Assembly: GCF_050003625.1 (NCBI RefSeq)
Contig: NC_134397.1
Location: forward strand, 146,629,526-146,693,525
Origin: Haematobia irritans
Taxonomy: Eukaryota > Arthropoda > Insecta > Diptera > Muscidae
DNA: 64,000 bases
Direction: 5' to 3'
Numbering within the stretch: the first letter of the stretch is position 1; each line of letters opens with the position of its first letter. The notes under the pieces were generated by a model, which did no database searches, was not told the origin of the DNA, and was given only the letters and a program-made list of their open reading frames with translations. The translations under genes and the position numbers were made by a program. Below, one piece after another: positions 1-10,699 of this stretch.

Positions 1-512
1 GTAAATTGAATAAAAACTGGGGTTTCTATAAGCCCAAGAAGTAAAATCGGGAGATCGGTCTATATGGGGGCTATACCAAAACATGGACCGATACTCACCA
101 TTTTTGGCACACCTCTTTATGGTCATAAAATACCTCTAGATTTCAAATTTCAGGCAAATTGGATAAAAACTACGATTTCTATAAGCCCAAGACCCCAAAT
201 CGGGAGGTCGGTTTATATGGGGACTATATCAAAACCTGGACCGATATAGCCCATCTTCGAACTTGACCTGCCTGCAGACAAAAGACGAGCTTGCGCAAAA
301 TTTCAGCACGATTGCTTCATTATTGAAGACTGTAGCGTGATTACAACAGACAGACAGACAGACGGACAGACGGACATCGTTATATCGTCTTAGAATTTCT
401 CCCTGATCAAGAATATATATACTTTATATAGTCGGAAATCGATATTTCGATGTGTTACAAACGGAATGACAAACTTATTATACCCCCGTCACCATTCTAT
501 GGTGGTGGGTAT
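1..512 (+). repeat. Family A element (A1), 5' end outside window
   Basis: Member of the A family of the 153-bp superfamily, cut by the window start. About three 153-bp monomers carry the phrase TATATGGGGGCTATACCAAA and are followed by a GACAGACAGACGG microsatellite near 341-375. The conserved tail contains GATCAAGAATATATATACTT, then GTTACAAACGGAATGAC. It ends in the hairpin 479-512, with arms TATACCCCCGTCACCA and TGGTGGTGGGTAT, followed by A residues. The open frame at 64-249 is only a property of the stop-poor 51-codon monomer. Same family as 26975-27995 and 39395-40800. Confidence 0.85.
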
Positions 513-562
513 AAAAAAGTTAGTTATAAAAATGGAATAAAAGAACTTAAAATAAAGTTAAA
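513..562. repeat. Short spacer between A1 and B1, possibly repeat G
   Basis: AT-rich segment with GAATAAAAGAACTT and AAAATAAAG, similar to parts of repeat G at 42636-42787 and 51485-51640. The right flank of B1 (2387-2475) carries further repeat-G-like sequence, so B1 may have landed inside a G copy. Confidence 0.4.
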
Positions 563-2386
563 CAAGTAAGGAAAGTCTAAAGTCGGGCGGGACCGACTAT
601 ATTATACCCTACACCACTTTGTAGATCTAAATTTTCGATACCATACCACATCTGTCAGTTGTGTTGGGTGCTATATATATAAGGTTTGTCCCAAATACAT
701 ACATTTTAATATCTCTCGATCTGGACAGAATTTGATAGGCTTCTACAAATTCTATAGACTCAAAATTTAAGTCGGCTAATGCACTAGGGTGAAACAACTA
801 AATCGGAGTAAAAAATTGGCCTCTGTGGTCACATGAGTGTAAATCGGGCGAAAGCTATATATGGGAGCTATATCTAAATCTGAACCGATTTCAATCAAAT
901 TTGTCACACTTGACTATACTGCTAATTGTACTCCTAGTGAAAAATTTCAACCAAATTGGGCTAAAACTCTGGCTTCTAGGACCATATTAGTCCATATCGG
1001 GGGAAAGCTATATATGGGAGCTATATCTAAATCTGAACCGATTCAATCAAATTTGTCACACTTGACTATACTGCTAATTGTACTCCTAGTGCAAAATTTC
1101 AACCAAATTGGGCCAAAACTCTGGCTTCTAGGACCATATTAGTCCATATCGGGCGAAAGCTTTATATGGGAGCTATATCTAAATCCGAACCGATTTCAAT
1201 CAAATTTGACACACATGACTATACTACGAATTGTACTCCTAGTGCAAAATTTCAACCAAATTGGGCCAAAACTCTGGCTTCTAGGACCATATTAGTCCAT
1301 ATCGGGCGAAAGCTATATATGGGAGCTATATCTAAATCCGAACCGATTCATTCAAATTTGTCACACTTGACTATACTGCTAATTGTACTCCTAGTGCAAA
1401 ATTTCAACCAAATTGCGCCAAAACTCTGGCTTCTAGGACCATATTAGTCCATATCGGGCGAAAGCTATATATGGGAGCTATATCTAAATCCGAACCGATT
1501 TCAATCAAATTTGACACACATGACTATACTACGAATTGTACTCCTAGTGCAAAATTTCAACCAAATTGCGCCAAAACTCTGGCTTCTGGGGCCATATAAG
1601 TCCATGTCGGGCAAAAGATATATATGGAAGCTATATCTAAATCTGAACCGATTTCAATCAAATTTGACACACATGACTATACTACGAATTGTACTCCTAG
1701 TGCAAAATTTCAACCATATTGGGCCAAAACTCTGGCTTCTGGGGCCATATAAGTCCATATCGGACGAAAGATATATATGGAAGCTATATCTAAATCTGAA
1801 CCGATTTCAATCAAATTTGGCACACATGATTATATTACTAATTGTACTCCTTGTGCAAAATTTCAAGCTAATCGGGATAAAACTCTGGCTTCTGGATCCA
1901 TAGAAGTGTATATCGGGCGAAATATATATATGGGAGCTATATCTAAATCTGAACCAATTTCAATCAAATTTGGCACACATGACTATACTACTAACTTTTA
2001 TCCTAGTGCAAAATTTCAATTAGGCCAAAACTCTGGCTTCTGGGGCCATATAAGTCCATATCGGGCGAAAAATATATATGGGAGCTACATCTAAATCTGA
2101 ACCGATTTCTTCCAAAATCAATAGGGTTCTATTCTGACCCAAAAAAGGAACACGTGCCAAATTTGAAGGCGATTGGACTTATATTGCGAACTAGACTTTG
2201 ATCACAAAAATGTGTTCACAGACAGACGGACGGACAGACGGACAGAGGGACATGGTTATATCGACTTAGGGACCCACCCTGAGCATTATTGCCAAAGACA
2301 CCATATGTCCACCTCGTCTCCTTCTGGGTGTTACAAACATATGCACTAACTTATAATACCCTGTTCCACAGTGTGGCGCAGGGTAT
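563..2386 (+). repeat. Family B element (B1), full length with about eight 153-bp monomers
   Basis: Complete family B element. It begins CAAGTAAGGAAAG, then a palindrome AGTCGG/CCGACT near 581-598, then ATACCCTACACCAC at 604-617. A 153-bp tandem array runs from about 861 to 2100; monomer starts (ATGGGAGCTATATC) lie at about 861, 1014, 1166, 1319, 1471, 1624, 1777 and 1930, with a last partial copy at 2079. A CAGACGGACGG microsatellite follows at about 2220-2250. The tail ends in GTGGCGCAGGGTAT (2373-2386), the inverted counterpart of the 5' motif with 12 of 14 matches. Frames at 861-2094 reflect the period being divisible by three. No transposase is encoded. Confidence 0.9.
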
Positions 2387-3966
2387 AAAAAGTTAAAATA
2401 AAGAATATCTTTGGAAGGACGTTTTTGCAAGTGCTTTTAAAGTTGTGCTTTTAGAAGAACATTAGATTAAAAACAAAATCTTTTGAACTGGAAAACTTTC
2501 TATTCAGTTCCAAAGGTACGCAAGTTTTAGATTAGGCGAACTTTTGGCATTTTTGGTTTACCCCCTCTAATATACACGTCCCTGACAATATGTTCGCACA
2601 AACGCATCTATTTGAGTTTTCAAACATTTCGTAGACATATTTATGTTGATATTCTTGTTGAGTTTTGGTTTAGTTTGCTTAGGATATTGTTGTTTTGTTT
2701 TTCGTTTTATTTTCCACTGTGTGGAAGTGGTTCATTTTTTAATATTTCGTTGTGGCTGGTTTTAAGTATTTTTTGCTCCTTGTTGGATTTTTTTTGTTTT
2801 TTGTTCTTGTTATTATTAAACCATGAAACTCAAACCCCATTCGTTCTGCTCCACTCACGCATTGAGTTTAGACTAACGCATATGGTCTAGGGTCTATCAT
2901 TTTCATATGGACTCTGGAATGCAACCAATTTATTGGTGTGTAAGTCCGTCGTTCATCCATCAACCATCTAGTGAAGTCCAAACGTTCGTCTGTCCGTCCG
3001 TCCGGCAGTTCATTCTTCAATCAATCTATTTCCGACTAACAAAGACCACCACCATCACCACTACCACATATCCCACACTGCAAGTTAGAGTATGCGTTTC
3101 GTCAACATAGTGAACAGTAGCTCAAAGGTATAATTATGAACATGGAAACTATGGGTGAAATATGATTAAATGTAAAACTTCAATTCAGCAATCTATGGAC
3201 ACTGGTATTTAGAATTGAAAAGTATGTTGAGTTAATCCAAAAATCTTCTTTACGAAATGCTGGAATCTGGGAGAAGCTGAACTTTCAGCTGAAATCAAGC
3301 TAATTTGTTTCCACTCCTTTGTCCTTATCTTCATGCTATCTAACCCTAAAGTGAACCATTTTATAAATCTCATATTTCTCGCTTTCTATTTTTTTATCTG
3401 ATCCAGCATTTTGACCCACTGTATATCCTGTCAAGTGCATTGCTGAATAAATAATTTGTATATTTATTCATGCGTATGTTAACCAAAGGAAACCAACGCA
3501 TACACGCACTCAACTCTTTCAAACTTTTTGTGTGTGTGTGTTTTTTTTTTTCTTTTTTGCTATTTGTGCATTTATTTTTTGCAATTAAACGCATTTTTGT
3601 TTATAAAGCCATTGTTTCGAGATCTGTTGTTTATTCCTTTTTGGATAAATTAAACTTTTCGACTTTGTGAAGGAGCCTCTTGCACTCATTTCAAAAATAC
3701 AAAACATTAGTGCTGCTGGTATAAAAGATTTTCAAATCAGTATTTGCAACTGAAAACCAACGAAACGAGACGAAAAAACTATAAAGAGTCGATTGCGGTG
3801 GACTAACCCTACGGAAAATTGGTGCAAATTGCCACTGACGGACCCACCGCAGAACTGGTACCGGTGATCCAGTTTGTCGCAGTTTTTAAATAGTCATAAT
3901 TTACTGATTTCCATACTAGCTAGCTTTCTATAAAAATATTATTGGATCTAAACATTTAGTGAAGTA
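2387..3966. other. No gene recognised; AT-rich intronic or intergenic DNA
   Basis: Starts with about 80 bp resembling repeat G, then sequence without recognisable families. It contains a CGTCC microsatellite near 2990-3003, a TG/T tract at about 3530-3555 and A/T homopolymers. Short open frames at 2612-3110 and 3394-3670 are low-complexity, hydrophobic or His/Thr-rich and match no family I know. Confidence 0.5.
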
Positions 3967-4621
3967 CACTGAAAAAAAAATTGTCGTGTGGTCAAAGATT
4001 TCATGTCTTTAAAATACGAATACAAATTTTGCTTAGCATAGAAGACGCATTTCTCTAAAATAAAGTTATTTTCCTTGTCCAAAAGTCGATAAACTTTTCA
4101 ATGAAGTCATATTGTTCTTATAATTAAGTGATTTTACTTAAAAATGGGTATCTTAACATGAAAGAAAAAATTTATAGGCTAAGGTCAACTTGACTTTAAT
4201 AATTCTGAAAAATTCTTTAAATTTAATGAAATTGTCTTTAAATTTGTTGTCTTTTGCATCTTGACTACAAAGCAAAAAATCGTTCAAATATAGGCCATGT
4301 TTTTCAAAACTTTATTTTAAAGATGTTTTTTACTTCAAACATAGCATAATTTCTACTGGAAGTCGAGTCTTAATTTAGAAAATAAAGTTTCCGTTAACTC
4401 GTTTTTAAAGGACTTTGATAGCATATGAAGAAAAAAAGCTGAGAAAGCGAAAAATTAAAATTTTCTTCCTAGAAGCAAGTACACAAAACCTAAATTTAAA
4501 AGAGAATTGTGTCTTAAAAGTATCCTTACTTGTATTCTCCGCTTCTTTGGCTCGGAATCAATATCAAATTTTTTAAAGTAAAGACAAAATCTTTGGAACC
4601 GATTATGCTTTTTTTTCAGTG
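3967..4621 (+). mobile_element. MITE F, copy 1 (TA-flanked, CACTGAAAA ends)
   Basis: The ends are inverted: CACTGAAAAAAAA at 3967 and TTTTTTTTCAGTG ending at 4621. Both sides carry TA (3965-3966 and 4622-4623), as expected for a Tc1/mariner-type target duplication. There is no coding potential. A second copy lies inverted at 16050-16659, so this is a real repeat family and not chance. A piece of the same family appears near 6880-7045. Confidence 0.8.
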
Positions 4622-5089
4622 TAGAATTGCCAGAATGAACTATTGTTCAACATATTTCAAAAGTTGGATAATTTTTTGGATAACAAAATGAAACAGATTT
4701 CTAAGAGTTTGTTCGAGACTGGTTCACGAGGACCTGTCTATGGGGTGCTACTACTAAAATATCCGAGGACGTGTCCTTAGAAACGAGTCCAAGACATGTC
4801 CTAAAGTGTAAATTTACCCCGTCAATGACAAACCCATAAAGTGACCGGTCCCTTCTATACCTCTAGACCAGAATTAGGACTGGTCCATACACGCCAGGGA
4901 CTAGTCCTATACCGGTCCTGTTGTTGATCCATTTGCCGTAGGGATGCGTTACTTTATTTTGCCCTACACAGCAATTACTTGGATCCAAAGATTTTGACCT
5001 GCCCTTAAGGATTTTAGTATGCGAAATTTTTAAGTAAGCTATTGTAACGACCCTTCTCTTTCAAATACTATACCTTATGTGCGGGTGCT
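4622..5089. other. No gene recognised
   Basis: Moderately GC-balanced single-copy-looking sequence. GGACC/GGTCC motifs recur at 4715-4920 in phrases such as GACCTGTC, GGACTGGTCC and ACCGGTCC. No open frame or family was recognised. Confidence 0.4.
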
Positions 5090-5509
5090 ACCTATAATGC
5101 CGGCCTTGCTCAGGGCAATGGGGGTGTTCTTGCCATAAGGTATAGATTTCGGCCAGTTAACATAAATTAATAAATTTTAGGTAGCTCTTGTTAAAGGATT
5201 GCCATATTAAAACAAAAAAATGAAACAAAACAAAATTCACAGTGTAAAAGAAATGCCTACATTTTGGAAGAACTAATGGTGTAGTTTGTCCTTCCTCTTA
5301 TACCCTCCCATCCATGCTCGATGCGTTAAAACATCGGCCCACTGTGCGACTTAACGAATTATGGCTTCATTTTTGTGAAAATGGTACAAAAAAAAAAACC
5401 TAGCGAGTCATCTTTAATTAAATTTATTAATTTATGTTAACTGGCCGAAATCTATACCTTATGGCAAGAACACCCCCCATTGCCCTGAGCAAGGCCGGCA
5501 TTATAGGTG
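5090..5509. repeat. Foldback element with ~88-bp inverted arms
   Basis: The left arm, about 5090-5178, and the right arm, about 5420-5509, are nearly perfect reverse complements. They share the order CCTATAATGCCGGCC, TTGCTCAGGGCAATGG, TATAGATTTCGGCCAG and TAACATAAATTAATAAATTT. The only clear difference is a G-run of five against six. The unique loop is about 240 bp. There is no coding potential. It could be a foldback/MITE or a recent local inverted duplication. A transcript across it would form a long hairpin RNA. Confidence 0.85.
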
Positions 5510-5730
5510 TTTGATTTCTTCCAATATATAATATGTTTCAAAGCATATTGGTCTAAACAATATAATATGTTTGGGTAGTCTAAGTTCCAAACATTTTGTA
5601 TTTTTCCATCCAAATTCAATAATGTTGTCTTCCAAAAAACTATATGTTCTTAGTGAACATATAATATGTTTGGAAACATTTTGAACCCAAAAATATTATA
5701 TGCTTAGGAGAATTTTCTCCCAAAGAAGAT
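5510..5730. repeat. Degenerate AT-rich repeat with ATAATATGTTTG motifs
   Basis: The motif ATAATATGTTTG and its complement CAAACATATTAT recur irregularly about every 20-40 bp. A matching block lies at 7300-7530. Together they bracket 5730-7300 and may be the ends of one larger degraded element. Confidence 0.5.
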
Positions 5731-5882
5731 TGTGCTCAAATTTTTTTTCTGCCTAATTGTATACTCCCTCACATTTTTCTCACTTCCACGAGTTTTTTAG
5801 TTTTTAGCACCTTTTTCTGTAATACAAACATTGTAGAAGAAATTATTAAATTTTATATTTTTTTTTTTCAAATTTACCTTTT

Positions 5883-5952
5883 GCCGGACGGGGATTCGAA
5901 CAGCGGACCACACAGTTTGTAAGCCAGCACACTAACCACTGGGCTACGTAGC
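5883..5952 (-). pseudogene. tRNA-like relic (SINE head or tRNA pseudogene)
   Basis: On the minus strand there is an A-box-like TAGCCCAGTGG followed about 45 bp later by a B-box-like GTTCGAATCC, the internal polymerase III promoter layout. The acceptor ends do not pair (GCTACGT against GTCCGGC) and the T stem is poor, so this is not a working tRNA. It may be a SINE head. Confidence 0.55.
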
Positions 5953-6058
5953 TGTTAAGGTCATCAAGAGATAATTATCGTTATAAGTTATATTTATATA
6001 GCATAGCTTGCGGCGCCCACGAGCCGATGCAAACATAACATTGTTAAACATACATTTG

Positions 6059-6133
6059 TTGGCAGCGTGGAGCAGTGGTTGGTCGTCCGCCTTGCGTGAC
6101 AGGGGTCCTGGGTTCGATCCCTGCTTCGACCAA
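6059..6133 (+). pseudogene. tRNA-like relic with downstream T-run
   Basis: A-box-like TGGAGCAGTGG and B-box GGGTTCGATCC are correctly ordered and spaced, followed by a run of T at 6139-6146 that could terminate polymerase III. Only the outer TTGG/CCAA bases of the acceptor pair, so a normal tRNA fold is unlikely. It faces away from the tRNA-like relic at 5883-5952. A minus-strand frame at 5994-6197 across it is spurious. Confidence 0.55.
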
Positions 6134-6139
6134 CACCAT

Positions 6140-7539
6140 TTTTTTTAATATATTTTTTAACATATATTTCAGATTCGTTCGGAAAGGTGTTCAGCATTAC
6201 ATACTATTATATTAAGTTTTTACTACGAAATTGTAAAGTGTGTTTTATAAAAGACTTAAAGTCAGAAAAGAACAGTGCTTGATATAAACGAAATGGACTG
6301 AGTTCAAATCAAATATTATTTTTTTATTGCAACAATAAAAATTGTGTAACAAATAAAGGTTTTTGTATACAAGTTTAACATTTTCGAATAAATTCAAAAA
6401 CTCTTACAAAAGAAGAACGTGAAGTCGAGTATATATAAATATTTTTCCATCGAATCTTAAGGTTAACGATAACCATTCAAAAGCACATTATATTTAAATT
6501 CTAAACAGTAATTTTAAAACAGCACATACATTTATTTCGGTGTGAACAATTGTTTGCTAGCATGTAACACCATTAATTTAGAAATACAAATATATATGAA
6601 TTTTTATTAACGAATAATTTTGTACTTAATTTAATTCTTAAGGCCGGTATAAATTGGCATTATCACGTTAAAATGGCCATGTTTACCTTTTTACTTTTCT
6701 TTAATAATTTCTTTTATAGAAAATAAACTTATTCAATTGTTGCTTTGGATCCTTCTCCACCATGTTATAATACAATTTACCGGAAAAAGTTGTAATGTTA
6801 TTCTGGTTTTGCCGCTAAAATGAGAAATAATTTTAGCAGCAAAACTCGAACTCAATGCCCACTTTTATTTTCGAAAAAATCCGTCAACTGCTCTTGGACT
6901 ACTTATTAATAAAGAGGAACTAATCTTTGTTTTTATAGATCTTCAAAGGTCGATACTTTCAATGATGTCGTGTTGTCGATAAAATTAAGGGATTTGACTT
7001 AAAAATGGGTACCATAACATGAACGAACAAATATATTTTATCTTGGTTCCGAATGAATTTTCTCTCCGAATACTCATTTTAATATTTTACTTAAGCACAT
7101 ACAATTTTTGGCGAAGTCTTATATCACAACATATATATTTTTACTCATAATATGTAAATTTATACTTGTTTATATTCACACATAGTATTTTTCCTATATT
7201 TAATGAAATTTTCTTTGTGTATATATATTTGTAATGCGCCAATTGGTTACTTTTATTATTTTACTTCCAGCATACACTTTGTCTCTCTTTGTAAACACAT
7301 ATATGTTTATGGGCTATTTCTAAATTAATATATGTTTGAATCCAATCATATTATATTTGCAAACATTTTATGTCCCAAACATAATATGTTCTAACATATT
7401 AACATATATGTCCCAAACATATTATGCTAGTTTATGAACATTATATGTTTGCACTCAAAAATATTGTGTTTAAAAATTTGAGTTCCAAACATATAATGTT
7501 TATACCCAAACATATGAAAAACAGTCTTTTTCGTCCGTG
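6140..7539. other. AT-rich stretch with repeat fragments, no gene
   Basis: Contains a fragment resembling MITE K (54086-54229) near 6810-6865, with TTTTGCCGCTAAAAT and GCAGCAAAACTCGAACTC. A MITE F fragment near 6880-7045 shares GACTTAAAAATGGGTA. A second ATAATATGTTTG block lies at 7300-7530. No coding frame is credible. Confidence 0.5.
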
Positions 7540-8601
7540 TAAACACTGCCATCCACAATCGAATTACTTAAGTTGCGGTAACGCTTGCCGATGGCAAGGT
7601 ATCTTAAAACCTCCTAATACCATCTTCTAAATTGTCCATACGTGGTATATATTAAATCAAAAAAGATCGATCCAATACGTATATAATTCAGTTTGACAAA
7701 GTAGACATAAAATTTTGACAAAATTTTCTACAGAAATAAAATGTTAACAAAATTTTCTATAGAAATAAAATTTTGACAAATTTTTCTATAGAAATAAACT
7801 TTTGACAAAATTTTTATAGAAATAAAATTTTGGTAGACTATTTTTGGCTCTAGTGGCAACCATGATTATGAACCGATATGGACCAATTTTGGTATGGTTG
7901 TTAGCGACCATATTCTAACACCACGTTCCTACTTTGAACCGGATGGGATGAATTTTGCTCCTCCAAGAGGTTCCGGAGGTCAAATCTGGAGAACGTTTTA
8001 TATGGGGGCTATATATAATTATGGACTGATATGGACCAATTCTGGCACGCTTGTTAAAGATCATATACTAACACCATGTTCCAAATTACAACCGGATTTA
8101 ATGAAATTTGCTTCTCTTGGAGACTTCGCAAGCCAAATCTGGGGATCGGTTTATATGGGCGCTATTATAATTATGGACCGATGTGGACCAATTTTTGCAC
8201 GGTTGTTAGAGACCATATACTAACATCATGTACCAAATTTCAGCCGTATCGGATGAAATTTGCTTCTCTTAGAGGATTCGCAAGCCAAATTTGGGGGTCC
8301 GTTTATATGGGGGCTATACGTAAAAGTGGACCGATATGGTCCATTTGCAATACCATCCGACCTACATCAATAGCAACTACTTGTGCAAAGTTTCAAGTCG
8401 ATAGCTTGTTTCGTTCGGAAGTTAGCGTGATTTCAACAGACGGACGGACGGACGGACGGACGGACGGACATGCTAAGATCGATTCAGAATTTCACCACGA
8501 CCCAGAATATATATACTTCATGGGGTCTTAGAGCAATATTTCGATGTGTTACAAACGGAATGACAAAGTTAATGTACCCCCCATCCTATGTTGGAGGGTA
8601 T
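7540..8601 (+). repeat. Family C element (C1), 5' truncated, with 29-bp array
   Basis: Starts inside the C 5' region (ACTGCCATCCACAATCG), so about 80 bp of the 5' end is missing. A short reversed 29-bp minisatellite (about 7690-7840) ends in GGTAGACTATTTTTGGCTC. 153-bp monomers follow to about 8400. The GGAC microsatellite at about 8440-8468 is unusually long (around seven units). The tail ends in ATGTTGGAGGGTAT at 8601, then six A residues where mariner sequence begins. Frames at 7894-8531 are monomer artefacts. Confidence 0.85.
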
Positions 8602-8607
8602 AAAAAA

Positions 8608-9212
8608 TCGCTGGGGCCAGATCTGGAGAATAAGGTGGGTGGGGAAGAAATTCGAAGCCAAATTCATGAATTTTTGTCATCATTCTCAATTACTTGTGGC
8701 ACGGTGCGTTGTCTTGGTGGAACAACACTTTTTTCTTCTTGATATAGATCCGCTTTGCCGCAATTTTGACCTTCAAACGCTCCAGTAACGCCATATAATA
8801 GTCACTGTTGATGGTTTTGCCCTTCTCGAGATAATCGATAAAAATTATTCCATGCGCATCCCAAAAAACAGAGGCCACTTTGCCAGCGGACTTTTGTGTC
8901 TTTCCACGCTTTGGAGACTGCTCACCAGTCGCTGTCCACTCAACCAACTGTCGATTGGACTCTGGAGTGTAGTGATAGAGCCATGTTTCATCCATTGTCA
9001 CATATCGACGGAAAAACTCAGGTGTAGTACGAGTTAACAGCTGCAAACACCGCTCAGAATCATCAACACGTTGTTGTTTTTGGTCAAATGTGAGCTCGCG
9101 CGGCACCCATTTTGCACAGAGCTTCCGCATATCCAAATATTGATGAATTATATGATCAACACGTTCCTTTGATATCTTTAAGGCCTCTGCTATCTCGATC
9201 AACTTCATTTTA
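8608..9212 (-). pseudogene. Himar1-like mariner transposase fragment (mariner 1)
   Basis: Internal fragment of an irritans-type mariner transposase (cut-and-paste DDE recombinase, nuclear). The reading frame covers the second helix-turn-helix (KLIEIAEALKISKERV), the linker WVPRELT, the first catalytic Asp in TMDETW and the second in HQDNAPCH. A stop codon follows directly after HQDNAPCHK. One Met codon is missing before ASVFWD. The fragment is cut at the codon for the third catalytic Asp, where the family C tail abuts it. The N-terminal third is replaced by a family B tail at 9213. No TIRs remain. Dead. Confidence 0.9.
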
Positions 9213-9375
9213 CAGACAGACGGAGAGACGGACATGGCTAGATTGACTCAGGAGCTAGCACTGAGCAATATTGCCAAAGACACCATATATGGTATGTCTA
9301 TCTTGTCTCCTTCTGGGTGTTGCAAACATATGCACTAACTTATAATACCCTGTTCCATAATGTGGCGCAGGGTAT
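9213..9375 (+). repeat. Family B 3' tail only (B3)
   Basis: Holds CAGACAGACGGAGAGACGG, then the B tail with CTCCTTCTGGGTGTTGC and AACTTATAATACCCTG, ending GTGGCGCAGGGTAT. The B body and 5' end are missing; mariner sequence sits where they should be. Confidence 0.85.
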
Positions 9376-10690
9376 AAAATTTTGAAGCAAAGATCATAAA
9401 CATATCTTTAATTAAAATTTCATAATTTTAAAGAAATTTGTCCTTAATATTGCGTGTCCTAGAAATAGTCATTTGAGTTGGTAATACTTTATGTCAGTTA
9501 CCGTGTAATACAGAAAAGCAGCCCATTAAACTTAAAAATATTTGTATCTGCTATTTATAACTTTGGTTTACGTGTTCCCTATACTTATAGTAGTGGTTGT
9601 CAATACTCGATATTTTTAAATATCCTTGCAATCAAATTAAAATATCACCTCTTTTTGTACACAAGAATTTATTTTATTTCAAATTTATTGGATATGTAAA
9701 TTATTTATCCCATATTTCAGGGCTTTTGTTTACGCACTCCATCTAAAGCCATAAATTAGCCATTTAAATTTGAACACAATCCTAATTCCAAATCTTCACA
9801 AATTTAACGGGGCATTGTTTTATTGTAATCACATTTTAAACGGCCTTTATTTCCTTTTCCGGTGCGTAAGCTTTGGCTTTGGGTGAAAATCAAAAATGCC
9901 GCGGATAGACACGAAAAAAACCAACCAAACACAATCCCAAACAAATTTTGCAAAAACATTGCAAGACGAAACAAGAATAACAACAACACTAGCATTGTTC
10001 TAAAACCGGATACGGAAATGCAAAGACATTTGTTATTGAGACTACAATAGTGAGTAAGAGAGAGGGAGAGCGAGCAGCAAACTAAAGGGGAAATAAGGCC
10101 AACGCCTCAAACCTTAAGCAAATAGGCGGGTAAGTACATTGGAATTGCTTTTTGCCATTTTAAATTTTATTACACCTTCGTTCGTTTTAAACTTCTTCGG
10201 ATACTCCTTTCTCTTTCCAATGGCGTTGTCGCCATGAAGACATTTTCATTCCACACCAACGAGGAACAATGCAACGCATTTCACCACTACAACTGCCATT
10301 ACCACAACCACCACAACGACCACCATTCCTTTCTCATGAATTAAAGAAGTTTGAGCTGTTCCATTTGTAAATTACGCAAGTGCCCCATAAAAAATAGTGC
10401 GTAAGTTATAAATTAAAAGTGAGCAAAATGCGTTCGGTTTTACTTTGTGGAGAGGAAACGCTTTCTATTCTACACTTTCCTTGTTCCATTCGTAGTTGTT
10501 GCTAGGAAGGGTGAGCACAGTGTTTGAAAATTTGATTTTTCACTTCAATTGTATTGAGAATAGCGATTATATTAAAGAGTAAAGACAAGAAAAGAGGCCT
10601 ATCATGATCGGATGTAATAACTCAGATCTAAACGTAATTGCATGAAATAAATATGAAGGACCCATAAATTGAGTGATCTCCCACAGCGAA
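9376..10690. other. No gene recognised
   Basis: Single-copy-looking AT-rich sequence. A purine tract AGAGAGAGGGAGAGCGAGCAG lies near 10055-10077 and CCACAA-type repeats near 10280-10330. Frames at 9478-9699, 9804-9995 and 9862-10050 show no domain or codon pattern that I recognise. Confidence 0.4.
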
Positions 10691-10699
10691 ATATATTCT

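Noticed and set aside
549..2400. 9-bp target duplication AAAGTTAAA around B1
   Set aside because: It can be read on both sides, but the cleaner mariner-hosted insertions show only two extra A. The similarity may come from repeat G or AT-rich chance.
5883..6133. Two functional tRNA genes
   Set aside because: A and B boxes are present but acceptor and T stems do not pair properly.
9862..10050. Asn/Lys-rich small protein
   Set aside because: Composition follows A-rich DNA; no domain, and an overlapping antisense frame of equal length exists.
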